Shown here: piece after piece, positions 44,836-52,769 of the stretch
How positions within the stretch are numbered: position 1 is the first letter of the stretch
Layout of the letters: each line of letters opens with the position of its first letter
DNA from: Mucilaginibacter sp. SJ
Lineage (GTDB): Bacteria; Bacteroidota; Bacteroidia; Sphingobacteriales; Sphingobacteriaceae
DNA: 64,000 bases
Direction of reading: 5' to 3'
Assembly (NCBI RefSeq): GCF_028993635.1
Contig: NZ_CP118631.1
Span: 6,758,001-6,822,000 of the forward strand
Translations under genes and position numbers: made by a program
The notes under the pieces: model-generated
What the model was told of the DNA's origin: nothing
Database searches by the model: none
Seen by the model: the letters and a program-made list of their open reading frames with translations, nothing else

Positions 44836-45246
44836 TTAATGTGGTAATTTTTCTCTGAGCAAGCCATAAACCCATGTCCCCAAAATAGCGCTTAAAAGCG
44901 TAACTGAAGTAACCAAAAAGCCGCTTCCAATCTGCGCAAACAGCGGACCGGGGCAGGCACCTGTAATTGCCCAGCCTAAACCAAATATCAACCCGCCATA
45001 TACATTGCCCCAGTTAAATTTTTTGTCGGGAATAACAATGGCATCGCCGGTAAGGGTTTTGATCTTAAAACGTTTAATGATCATAACAGAGATCATCCCT
45101 ACAATAATAGCGCTGCCAATGATACCATACATATGAAACGATTGCAGCCTGAACATTTCCTGGATCCTGAACCAGGAGATCACCTCCGATTTTACCAGTA
45201 CTATGCCAAAAAGGAGGCCTGCAAACAGGTATTTGATATTGCGCAT
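44836..45246 (-). CDS. YeeE/YedE-type sulfur transport half-protein (second)
   Basis: This 136-residue inner-membrane protein has four hydrophobic segments. It shows the short YeeE/YedE (Sulf_transp) C-terminal half motif GWAITGACPGPLFAQIGSG, where the cysteine in GACPGP is the conserved pore residue. An N-terminal segment (IKYLFAGLLFGIVLVKSEVISWFRIQEMF) matches DUF6691-like partners. In characterised homologues the cysteines relay thiosulfate or other reduced sulfur across the membrane. Its start is one base after the stop of the other half-protein gene, so the two are almost certainly translationally coupled and act together. Confidence 0.9.
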   Translation of the reverse strand: MRNIKYLFAGLLFGIVLVKSEVISWFRIQEMFRLQSFHMYGIIGSAIIVGMISVMIIKRFKIKTLTGDAIVIPDKKFNWGNVYGGLIFGLGWAITGACPGPLFAQIGSGFLVTSVTLLSAILGTWVYGLLREKLPH

Positions 45247-45247
45247 A

Positions 45248-45808
45248 TTATAAATGTAATAGGTAGGGTAAAATAAACCAGGTCATGATAAAGCCGCCTG
45301 CCATAAAACAGCAGGTAGCCACAAGGGATGGCCATTGTAGGTTGGAGATCCCCATAATGGCATGTCCCGATGTGCAGCCGCCCGCATACCTGGTGCCAAA
45401 GCCTACCAAAAAGCCACCGATCACCATAAAAATAAAACCTCTTAAAGTGAGGAGTTGATCAAAACTGAAAACATCCTTTGGTAGTAAACCATTAAAATCT
45501 CTAATGCCCTGCTGCTGTAGCACAGTGTGGGTTTGCGGATTAATATCAACCGGGTGATTAGCTGATAAAAATTGTGCGGCTATGAACCCGCCCAAAACGA
45601 TGCCGGCAACAAAAAATAGGTTCCAGCTTTCTTTTTTCCAGTCGTACTTAAAAAATGAAATATTAGCCGGCATACACGCCGCGCAAATGTGCCTGAGTGA
45701 CGATGAGATACCAAAAGTTTTACTCCCGATAATAAGGAGGGCAGGCACAACAAAGCCTATCAGCGGACCGGCTACATACCAGGGCCAGGGTTGAGTTATC
45801 AGATCCAT
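45248..45808 (-). CDS. YeeE/YedE-type sulfur transport half-protein (first)
   Basis: This 186-residue membrane protein has about five segments and the complementary YeeE/YedE motif VGFGTRYAGGCTSGHAIMG, with the pore cysteine in GGCTSGH. An additional cysteine-bearing loop HICAACMPANISFF (about residues 40-52) resembles family loops facing the pore. It is the first gene of the coupled pair. The promoter candidate TATATTTG at 45831-45838, with TTTG 15 bases further upstream, suits it. The pair resembles PmpA/PmpB-type split transporters. The transported sulfur species is not evident from sequence. Confidence 0.9.
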   Translation of the reverse strand: MDLITQPWPWYVAGPLIGFVVPALLIIGSKTFGISSSLRHICAACMPANISFFKYDWKKESWNLFFVAGIVLGGFIAAQFLSANHPVDINPQTHTVLQQQGIRDFNGLLPKDVFSFDQLLTLRGFIFMVIGGFLVGFGTRYAGGCTSGHAIMGISNLQWPSLVATCCFMAGGFIMTWFILPYLLHL

Positions 45809-45830
45809 AGTTTACAGGTTGATTATCCCG

Positions 45831-45857
45831 CAAATATACCGAATGTAATTTGGCAAA
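45831..45857 (-). promoter_or_regulatory. candidate promoter of the YeeE/YedE operon
   Basis: The minus strand reads TTTG (45857-45854), 15 bases, then TATATTTG (45838-45831), matching TTTG and TAnnTTTG, though the spacing is slightly short. The first gene starts 23 bases downstream at 45808. Confidence 0.45.
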
Positions 45858-45969
45858 ATCTTAATGATACCGTCGCTTAATTGTAATCTGTACAATTTTA
45901 CTTTTTATTTGTTTTAACAATATTGTTACATATATTTACTGGCAATTATATACCCTGACAAAATTTCTT

Positions 45970-46524
45970 TTGGTGAAAAGGCTTATAGCGATACTCTTAT
46001 TAAACGTGCATCTGTTCAATTTGGGCGGATATAGTTTAGTATTTGAGTATTTTATTCACCGGTCCGAAGTACAAATTGTTAAGGAGATCTATGAAAATAA
46101 GGTTGACGCTACCAAACTTGTCGAGATCAAGATCCCTGTACATCTTCCAAAAATCCACAGTTGGAATGGCTATGTCCGCGATCAGGGGCAACTACAGTTA
46201 AAAGGGGTTTATTACAACTACCTGCGGTATAAAGTTACACAGGATACCATGTCATTTATTTGCATAGCTAATAGTGTTAAAACCCGTTTGGTTAATGCAA
46301 ACCTCATTATTGCCAAAGAAATAAGCGATGTGCCCTTAAGTAAAAAGACACATGATTCATCGCAAAAAAAGATAAACGCCGGGGGCGAATACAGCTTCCA
46401 GGTTATGCATTACCAATTCTTATCTTACGGAAGGACATTAAAGGTAAAACCACGCCCTATAGCCTACCATGTAAATTCACCCTTCATCGAGTCGCCCGGC
46501 AAACCGCCAAACTCTGCCTGCTGA
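45970..46524 (+). CDS. exported or membrane-anchored protein of unknown function
   Basis: The frame starts with TTG at 45970, with an alternative GTG at 45973; there is no ATG close by. The 184-residue product has an N-terminal hydrophobic segment (KRLIAILLLNVHLFNLGGYSL, about residues 3-23). A soluble, beta-rich domain follows with blocks VEIKIPVHLPKIHSWNGY and QLQLKGVYYNYLRYKVTQDTM, then a proline-rich tail ending SPGKPPNSAC. I recognise the pattern of a small Bacteroidota-specific family with no known role. It opens the plus-strand run of genes leading to the haloperoxidase-like gene but lies about 260 bases before it, so joint transcription is uncertain. Confidence 0.6.
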   Translation: MVKRLIAILLLNVHLFNLGGYSLVFEYFIHRSEVQIVKEIYENKVDATKLVEIKIPVHLPKIHSWNGYVRDQGQLQLKGVYYNYLRYKVTQDTMSFICIANSVKTRLVNANLIIAKEISDVPLSKKTHDSSQKKINAGGEYSFQVMHYQFLSYGRTLKVKPRPIAYHVNSPFIESPGKPPNSAC

Positions 46525-46782
46525 TTATTGCCTGTAAATTATGAGTTAAATTGATTTGTGTGCCTGTATTTTAAGGATACAAACCGTTTTTATCATTTGG
46601 CTTTTTGGACTGCACATTGTCTGTGCGCCCTATTTAGGGACAATAGCTTCTTTTTTTTACGGCTTTGATCATGCTCCTTAATGCTGAGATATTATCAACA
46701 ATCGGTGGTTAAGCGATTTCAGTTGATAATGTTGATCCGGCTTTTGTTTTACCATTTTTTTTATACCCTTTATTTAAACGTA

Positions 46783-47715
46783 ATGAAATTTATGTCGCTG
46801 TATTTTTACAGATGTTGTATTGTAGTTTCTTTTTTATTGGCTGTTGCGCAATGTGCCAAGGCCCAAACCGATGCTGATGCGTTGATGATCCCTAAAAATT
46901 ATTTTTGTGCTGCCGCAGTGTACACCCATGGGAGTTGGGACCATTACTGGGAAGGTACATTTAAAAGGGATAATCAAAACTTAGGCACCGTAAGCACAAA
47001 TGTTTACAGCCTGGGTGGTAATTATGGCCTTTCAAACCGGATCAACCTGCTATTCATGGTGCCTTATGTAACTACTAAAGCTTCGGCCGGTACTTTAAGA
47101 GGCGAAAAGTCATTTCAGGACCTTATGGTTTCATTTAAATGGATGGCCGTAAAAGAGGAAATAGGCAGTGGTTTGTTCAGCGTTCATGCTATAGCTACGG
47201 GTTCATTGCCTTTAGCCAATTATCAAGCCGATTTTTTACCTTTATCTGTAGGTTTGCATAGCAAAAGCGTGGCCTTACGCGCCTTGCTTAACTATCAAAC
47301 AGGCAGGTTCTTTGTGGCAGGCTCAGGTCAGTACATTCGCCGCGATAATATTACTATCGATAGAAATTCATACTACACTACCGAAATGCATTACACCAAT
47401 GAGGTGCAGTTACCAAATGCTACCAACTTTATGTTTAGCAGCGGTTACCGCAGCCTTAAGTTTAATGCCGAAGCTACATTTACTAAAATTACAAGCACAA
47501 GCGGCTTTGATATCCGTAAAAACGATATGCCTTTTCCAAGTAACCGCATGAATAGCACCGCTGTTGGTTTAATACTTAAATACAGTTTCCAGTCTATTAG
47601 CGGGCTTGAGTTTACTGCGGGTGGTAACTATGTTTTAAACGGACGGAATGTAGGCCAAACCCGGTCGGGGTTTGCTGGTGTATACTATGTGTTTAGCACC
47701 AAAAAGGAGAAGTAA
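46783..47715 (+). CDS. outer-membrane beta-barrel protein
   Basis: From the ATG at 46783 the product is 310 residues with a signal peptide (SLYFYRCCIVVSFLLAVA, AKAQT cleavage). The frame opens 34 codons earlier at 46681, but that stretch precedes the signal and is unlikely. The mature part is alternating amphipathic strands with aromatic girdles (YGLSNRINLLFMVPYVTT, FFVAGSGQYIRRDNI, SGLEFTAGGNYVLNGRN), ending GFAGVYYVF, which fits a porin or transporter-like barrel. It is the first gene of a tight plus-strand set with the haloperoxidase-like gene 30 bases downstream, so a shared function in exporting or taking up a substrate is plausible but unproven. Confidence 0.78.
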   Translation: MKFMSLYFYRCCIVVSFLLAVAQCAKAQTDADALMIPKNYFCAAAVYTHGSWDHYWEGTFKRDNQNLGTVSTNVYSLGGNYGLSNRINLLFMVPYVTTKASAGTLRGEKSFQDLMVSFKWMAVKEEIGSGLFSVHAIATGSLPLANYQADFLPLSVGLHSKSVALRALLNYQTGRFFVAGSGQYIRRDNITIDRNSYYTTEMHYTNEVQLPNATNFMFSSGYRSLKFNAEATFTKITSTSGFDIRKNDMPFPSNRMNSTAVGLILKYSFQSISGLEFTAGGNYVLNGRNVGQTRSGFAGVYYVFSTKKEK

Positions 47716-47745
47716 TTAGCGGTTGGACAATCAATGATCAATGAA

Positions 47746-49302
47746 ATGAAAAAAACGATACTCAATATATTTACAATTACAGCGTTGGCTGCGGCAACAT
47801 TTAGTTCGTGCCGGAAAGATATTTTAGACCGCACTTCGTTATACCCGGCGCTTAAACCCTCAAGCCTTGACCTTACTGCCGATACCTGGAAACCGGTGCT
47901 GGTTACAGATTTTAGCGTGTTGAACGTAGGCGCGCCTGATGCAGTTACATCGCCGGCCTATGTGGCCGATCTGAACGAGATCAAAGGATTACAGAAAAAT
48001 CTAACCAGCGATCAGCAGTCAAAAATCCAATACTGGAGTGCGGGTTCTGTATTAAGATGGAATGAGATCTTGCGCGAACTGGTGGCCAAACATAATATAC
48101 CGCCATACCAAAACCCTGATGGTACTTATCCGGCACCAAACTCGGCCAACCCTTTTAATTACCCGGAGTTTCCGTTTTCGAACCCGCCATATGCTGCACG
48201 TGCTTATGCCTATGTAAGTGCTGCACAATACGATGCGCTGGTAGCTGCATGGCACTTCAAAAACGTTTATAAACGTACGGCACCGTATAAAAACGATTCG
48301 GGTGTTAAAGCACTGATCCCGGCATCTGAACTGCCATCGTACCCGAGCGAGGACGCGGTAGTATCCGGTGCGACATCTGAGATCATGAAGTTATTATTTC
48401 CTGCGGATGTAGCCTATATACAGCAAAAGGTTGATGAAGAAAGATTATACAGGATGGCATCAGGAGCTAATACCCGGGGCGAATTTGCAGCCGGTGAATC
48501 GTTAGGCAGGCAGGTAGCTGCCATATTTGCTACCCGCGCCCGTAATGACGGTGCAGGTAAAGCCGGCGGTTCTCCCGCTATCTGGAAAAACTTTGAAACC
48601 ATCACTGCTGCAAAAGGCGAGCAATTTTGGGTGAGCCTGGAAACCCCCAAAAGGCCGCCGATGCTGCCATTGTTTTCAAAAGTTACGCCTTTCTTGTTCG
48701 ATTCGACTACTGTAGCTGCAATCAGGCCTCCGGCTCCGTACGCAACAAATTCGGCCGAATTTAAAAAAGAAACAGAAGAAGTATTGTCATTTAGTAAAGA
48801 CCATAGCCGCGATCATGAAGAGCTGGTTGCTTTCTGGGCCGATGGCGCCGGTACTTATACGCCTACAGGTCACTGGAACGCTATTGCTGCCGATGAATTT
48901 GTAAAACAAAACTACAGCGAAATACGCTGGGCACGTAACTTTGCCTTGTTGAACATGGCCGAGATGGATGCCGCTATTGTATGTTGGGATACTAAATATT
49001 TTTACTTTAACCAGCGCCCGTCGCAAGCTAACCCAAATATCAAAACATTAACAGGGGTGCCAAATTTCCCGGCCTATACATCAGGTCACTCTAACTTCAG
49101 CGGCGCGGCGGCTACTGTACTAACTTATTTGCTGCCCGATAGGGGGACTAAGTTTACAGATATGGCACATGCGGCGGCTATGTCGAGGTTGTACGGAGCT
49201 ATTCACTACCGGAGCGATTGCGAAGTAGGTTTGGTAACCGGCAATAAAGTTGGTCAATATGCGGTTAACAGGGGTAAAACCGACGGCGCCGACGCAAAAT
49301 AA
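47746..49302 (+). CDS. PAP2/vanadium-haloperoxidase-type lipoprotein
   Basis: From the ATG at 47746 the protein is 518 residues (frame opens at 47734). A lipoprotein signal ends at LAAATFSSCRKD. The C-terminal half carries the PAP2/vanadate-site motif set in order: a lysine-bearing segment (WDTKYFYFNQRPSQ, with RP), then AYTSGHSNFSG (T/SGH serine-histidine), then SRLYGAIHYRSDCEVG (R-x5-H-x4-D). This is the active site shared by vanadium haloperoxidases and acid phosphatases of the PAP2 family. Substrate choice (halide oxidation or phosphate ester cleavage) cannot be decided here. It sits between an outer-membrane protein and a DoxX-like gene, with gaps of 30 and 29 bases, so they likely form one transcription unit. 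Confidence 0.88.
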   Translation: MKKTILNIFTITALAAATFSSCRKDILDRTSLYPALKPSSLDLTADTWKPVLVTDFSVLNVGAPDAVTSPAYVADLNEIKGLQKNLTSDQQSKIQYWSAGSVLRWNEILRELVAKHNIPPYQNPDGTYPAPNSANPFNYPEFPFSNPPYAARAYAYVSAAQYDALVAAWHFKNVYKRTAPYKNDSGVKALIPASELPSYPSEDAVVSGATSEIMKLLFPADVAYIQQKVDEERLYRMASGANTRGEFAAGESLGRQVAAIFATRARNDGAGKAGGSPAIWKNFETITAAKGEQFWVSLETPKRPPMLPLFSKVTPFLFDSTTVAAIRPPAPYATNSAEFKKETEEVLSFSKDHSRDHEELVAFWADGAGTYTPTGHWNAIAADEFVKQNYSEIRWARNFALLNMAEMDAAIVCWDTKYFYFNQRPSQANPNIKTLTGVPNFPAYTSGHSNFSGAAATVLTYLLPDRGTKFTDMAHAAAMSRLYGAIHYRSDCEVGLVTGNKVGQYAVNRGKTDGADAK

Positions 49303-49331
49303 CAGGATGTTGAATTGAGGACGAATAATCA

Positions 49332-50150
49332 ATGCGCAGCTTAACAAACGATCAGAAAATATATCAGACGCTTCGGCTCGCGGTAGCTATGTGCTTTATA
49401 GGGCACGGTTGCTTCGGTATTATCACCAAACAAATCTGGTGTAACTACTTTGGTGTTTTCGGCATAGGTAAAGAAATGGCCTATACACTGATGCCTTACG
49501 TAGGTATTGTGGATATATTAATGGGTGTTTCGATGCTGGTTTATCCAACCCGTGCCATAGCTGCATGGCTGGTGGTTTGGGGACTGGCTACAGCATCTAT
49601 GCGCCCATTATCAGGCGAACCTTTTGCCGAGTTCATTGAACGTGCCGGCAACTACGGTGCACCGTTTGCTTTACTGTTGGTGCAGGGAGGGTGGTTCCCT
49701 TTAGGTAAAAAACAGTGGCTTGCCCGTATGGATGATAATGTTAGTATCAATGCCGAAACCCTGGCTAAAGTTATTACCTGGTTAAGGTTATTTGCATTTT
49801 TGCTGCTAATAGGCCATGGCTGGCTTAATCTTATCCAAAAGCAAGGTTTATTAAATCAATACCATGCGCTTGGTTTTGGCGACCCGGCTAAGACCGCTCA
49901 GTTTGTTGGCTTGTTTGAAGTGCTGGCCGCATTAACAGTGCTTATTCGTCCTTTTAAAAATATACTCCTCGTTTTTATCATATGGAAAATATCCAGTGAG
50001 CTCTTTTATCCAAAATACGAAATGTTTGAGTGGATAGAACGCGGCGGAAGCTACGGTGTACTGCTGGCCTTATGGCTTGCAGTTAAAAAAGCACCGGCTG
50101 GTTATATTCTCTGGCCTTTTAAACATACATCACATTTAAGAGCAAGTTAA
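49332..50150 (+). CDS. DoxX-like membrane protein with internal duplication
   Basis: The 272-residue inner-membrane protein has about eight segments made of two homologous halves. The first half reads LRLAVAMCFIGHGCFGII, later WLVVWGLATASMRPLSGEP and FIERAGNYGAPFALLLV. The second reads LRLFAFLLLIGHGWLNLI, then VFIIWKISSELFYPKYEM and WIERGGSYGVLLALWLA. The IGHG, E-(R)-x-G-x-Y-G and LLV/LWL positions align, so an ancestral four-segment unit was duplicated within the gene. It resembles DoxX/SURF4-type small membrane proteins of oxidative or thiosulfate metabolism. It is the third gene of the haloperoxidase-like run. Confidence 0.82.
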   Translation: MRSLTNDQKIYQTLRLAVAMCFIGHGCFGIITKQIWCNYFGVFGIGKEMAYTLMPYVGIVDILMGVSMLVYPTRAIAAWLVVWGLATASMRPLSGEPFAEFIERAGNYGAPFALLLVQGGWFPLGKKQWLARMDDNVSINAETLAKVITWLRLFAFLLLIGHGWLNLIQKQGLLNQYHALGFGDPAKTAQFVGLFEVLAALTVLIRPFKNILLVFIIWKISSELFYPKYEMFEWIERGGSYGVLLALWLAVKKAPAGYILWPFKHTSHLRAS

Positions 50151-50179
50151 ATCATCAAAACATAAAAAAGCTTATTGAA

Positions 50180-50199
50180 CAGGGTGAAAAATCACCCTG
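50180..50199 (+). promoter_or_regulatory. hairpin in the leader of the first tandem OMP gene
   Basis: CAGGGTGA (50180-50187) pairs perfectly with TCACCCTG (50192-50199) around AAAA, followed by CTTTGTAC without a strong T run. It lies between the DoxX-like gene and the OMP gene (58 bases before its start at 50258). It could attenuate read-through or stabilise the leader. Confidence 0.5.
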
Positions 50200-50257
50200 C
50201 TTTGTACACATATTAACTAAACAATTGCAAATGCACACAAACACTTTTAATAACACT

Positions 50258-51364
50258 ATGAAAAAACTGGTACTGAAATTTATTGGCGTTACAATGGTCA
50301 TCATATTTACAACCTTTGCCAAGGCAAATGCACAAGGCTGTGTCGCTATTAGGAGCACAGGCGGCTTATGCACTATGGATGAACATCCTGATAGTGTTTC
50401 CAACAATGGCAGCTGGTTGTTAAACAGCAATAACCGTTACTTTCGCTCCTACAAACACTTTGTGGGTACTAAGGAACAAAAACAACGTATTGCGCTGGGA
50501 ACCAATGTTATTAACCATTCATACACACAGGATCTTACTTTAACCCGCATATTCAATAACCGGTGGTCGTTTGCTGTTGATTTACCTATAGTTGATAACA
50601 GCCGCTCATCATTATATGAGCATGGTGGTAAAGAGCGACTGAATACACATTCATTTGGTTTGGGTGATGTTCGCTTAACTGCCTATGCCTGGTTGTTAAA
50701 CCCTGCAAAGGCCCGTCGTGGCAATATACAGGTTGGCCTGGGTATCAAGCTGCCAACCGGAAACTACAATTACCAGGATTATTTTTACCATACCGCTGCC
50801 AACGATGGTAAAACGCTTGGCCCTGTTGATCAGTCTATTCAGTTGGGTGATGGTGGTACGGGTATCACCACAGAGATCAATACTTATTACAATTTTACAC
50901 ACAGGTTTGGCCTATACGGCGGGTTTTACTATCTCATCAGTCCAAGGGAGCAAAATGGTGTATCATCAGCCCGTGGCGGTACACCAAGTGCCAAAGCGGT
51001 TGCTAACGGCAGCGATGTTATGAGCGTGCCCGACCAGGTCATGATCCGCGGAGGTGCAAGCTACGGCGTCAGCAAGTTTGATTTTTCGGCCGGGGTACGT
51101 TACGAATGCCTGCCGGTGCATGACCTGGTAGGTGGTAGTAACGGTTTCCGCAGGCCGGGATATATTATCTCTGCCGAGCCGGGTGTTACTTACCGCGTTA
51201 AATCATTTTCCATTTATGCCTTTGTACCTGTAGCGCTAAAACGCGACCGTACACAAAGCGTACCGGATAAAATTACAACCAGCTTAACAGGAGTTTATGC
51301 ACAGGGCGATGCAGCATTTGCCGATTATGCCGTTAACGTGGGGATAACTTTTAGAATTAAATAG
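50258..51364 (+). CDS. outer-membrane barrel protein, tandem paralog 1
   Basis: From the ATG at 50258 the product is 368 residues with a signal peptide (to about residue 24, AKANAQ) and the conserved QGCVAI start of the mature part. The mature protein is beta-barrel-like with alternating strands and conserved blocks SSLYEHGGKER, GNIQVGLGIKLPTG, DQSIQLGDGG, RRPGYIISAEP and ALKRDRTQSV, ending in a short strand (NVGITFRIK). The Phenol_MetA_deg/transporter group is the nearest style I know, but I cannot assign a substrate. The frame opens 11 codons earlier (50225). It shares these blocks with the next gene, and its terminator at 51386-51413 is nearly the same as the one after that gene. Confidence 0.78.
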   Translation: MKKLVLKFIGVTMVIIFTTFAKANAQGCVAIRSTGGLCTMDEHPDSVSNNGSWLLNSNNRYFRSYKHFVGTKEQKQRIALGTNVINHSYTQDLTLTRIFNNRWSFAVDLPIVDNSRSSLYEHGGKERLNTHSFGLGDVRLTAYAWLLNPAKARRGNIQVGLGIKLPTGNYNYQDYFYHTAANDGKTLGPVDQSIQLGDGGTGITTEINTYYNFTHRFGLYGGFYYLISPREQNGVSSARGGTPSAKAVANGSDVMSVPDQVMIRGGASYGVSKFDFSAGVRYECLPVHDLVGGSNGFRRPGYIISAEPGVTYRVKSFSIYAFVPVALKRDRTQSVPDKITTSLTGVYAQGDAAFADYAVNVGITFRIK

Positions 51365-51385
51365 AAAATTGGTTTTGTTGATTTT

Positions 51386-51413
51386 AAAGCCGGGATTGAG
51401 TCCCCGGCTTTAT
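51386..51413 (+). terminator. intrinsic terminator of tandem paralog 1
   Basis: AAAGCCGGG (51386-51394) pairs with CCCGGCTTT (51403-51411), then TATTT. Closely similar to the terminator at 52561-52589. Confidence 0.8.
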
Positions 51414-51453
51414 TTAACTGTTGCTTTTAGCAATTACATTTAAACAATATATT

Positions 51454-52530
51454 ATGAAACATACATTACAGTTTCTTTTTTGTACAATGTTATGCCTGCT
51501 GCTTACCTATACCGGTGTACACGCGCAAGGCTGTGTTGCCATTAAAGGCGATGGCCCGTTCAGTAACATGGAACATACTACGCAGGATACTTCATACAAA
51601 GGTTGGGAGCTTACCGCTTCATGGCGTTATTTTAAATCGTTTCGCCATTTTAAGGGCAGCGACGAGCAGAAGCAGCGGCTGATAATAGGTAACGAGGTGA
51701 TCAACCATCAGCATACTTTTGATCTAAATCTTACCCGTAATTTTAACCAATATTGGTCAGTATCTGTTGGGGTACCTTATCTTGTTAATACCCGCTCTTC
51801 ATTATATGAGCACGGCGGTAAAGAGCGCCGTTATTCATACTCGCAGGGTATTGGCGATGCCCGCATCGTTGTTAACAGGTGGTTGTTTGATAGTCGTAAA
51901 ACCAAAGGCAATATCCAGGTTGGTTTAGGTATCAAGTTGCCTACCGGCGATTTTAATTATAAATCACATTTTTACAATGTTATTCCCTCCGAACGCCCTG
52001 TTGATCAGTCCATCCAGTTAGGTGATGGAGGCTTGGGTATCATTGCCGAAGCAAACGGTTATCTGGGTTTTGGCAGTGGCTTTAGCGGGTATACCAACTT
52101 GTATTATATGAGCAATCCGCGCAATACCAACGGCACCCGCACTTATCGTGAAACTTTGAGCTCAACACTGGCCAACGAAGCTATTTCAAGTGTGCCCGAT
52201 CAGTACCTGGCCCGTTTAGGTGTTAATTATACCATAGCGCATGTGTTCACTATATCAGCTGGCGGCCGTATTGAGGGGATCCCTGTTCATGACCTGATAG
52301 GTAAAAGCGATGCTTTCCGCCGTCCGGGTTATATCATTTCTGCAGAGCCCTCTCTGAGCTATGCATTTAAAAGGGTAAATATCTTTGCCAGTGTACCCAT
52401 TGCCCTGAAACGCGACCGTACACAAAGTGTTACTGATAAAGAAAACTCGATAGCCACCGGTAAATACGTAATCGGCGACGCGGCATTTGCCGATTATGCT
52501 ATCAATTTTGGAGTGTCGTTTAAATTTTGA
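51454..52530 (+). CDS. outer-membrane barrel protein, tandem paralog 2
   Basis: From the ATG at 51454 the product is 358 residues with a signal peptide (to about residue 25, THAQ style: GVHAQ) and the same QGCVAI mature start. It is colinear with paralog 1 over the whole length. Shared blocks are NEVINHQHTFDLNLTRNF, SSLYEHGGKERR, GNIQVGLGIKLPTGDFNY, DQSIQLGDGGLG, SVPDQYLARLG, FRRPGYIISAEPS and ALKRDRTQSV. The differences are mostly in loop-like stretches. It comes from a tandem duplication and probably has a related but not identical specificity. It ends in the same barrel-style final strand (NFGVSFKF). Confidence 0.78.
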   Translation: MKHTLQFLFCTMLCLLLTYTGVHAQGCVAIKGDGPFSNMEHTTQDTSYKGWELTASWRYFKSFRHFKGSDEQKQRLIIGNEVINHQHTFDLNLTRNFNQYWSVSVGVPYLVNTRSSLYEHGGKERRYSYSQGIGDARIVVNRWLFDSRKTKGNIQVGLGIKLPTGDFNYKSHFYNVIPSERPVDQSIQLGDGGLGIIAEANGYLGFGSGFSGYTNLYYMSNPRNTNGTRTYRETLSSTLANEAISSVPDQYLARLGVNYTIAHVFTISAGGRIEGIPVHDLIGKSDAFRRPGYIISAEPSLSYAFKRVNIFASVPIALKRDRTQSVTDKENSIATGKYVIGDAAFADYAINFGVSFKF

Positions 52531-52560
52531 GATTATATATACTACTTAGTTGATTTGGTG

Positions 52561-52589
52561 AAGCCGGGAGTGAGATCCCCGGCTTTTTT
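52561..52589 (+). terminator. intrinsic terminator of tandem paralog 2
   Basis: AAGCCGGG (52561-52568) pairs with CCCGGCTT (52578-52585), then TTTTTA. The stem and loop (AGTGAGAT versus ATTGAGTC) closely match the terminator at 51386-51413. Confidence 0.85.
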
Positions 52590-52705
52590 ATTTTATTGGC
52601 ACTAATTTTTCTAATTGAATCGAATTATACGAATAGTATAAACGCATTAAATAATAGCTTGCATTACCTGTAATTCGTGTAATTCGAATAAATTCTCTCC
52701 AGCGG
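52590..52705. repeat. AATTCG-rich dispersed repeat, imperfect inverted copies
   Basis: The left part (CACTAATTTTTCTAATT, ending ATCGAATTATACGAAT) is roughly complementary to the right part (TAATTCGTGTAATTCGAATAAATT). Shared words with 28961-29013 suggest a dispersed intergenic repeat. No ORF is present. Confidence 0.45.
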
Positions 52706-52769
52706 ACAGCATTCGTGTAAAATTATTTTTTATGATACTTTTTTACTGAAAAACAATAGTTTTACGCTT

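Noticed and set aside
46681..46782. 34-codon extension of the outer-membrane protein
   Set aside because: It precedes a good signal peptide and has an unusual, strongly hydrophobic composition; the start at 46783 is preferred.
49120..49347. Minus-strand frame across the haloperoxidase-like gene end
   Set aside because: It is antisense to the PAP2 motif region and shows no independent pattern.
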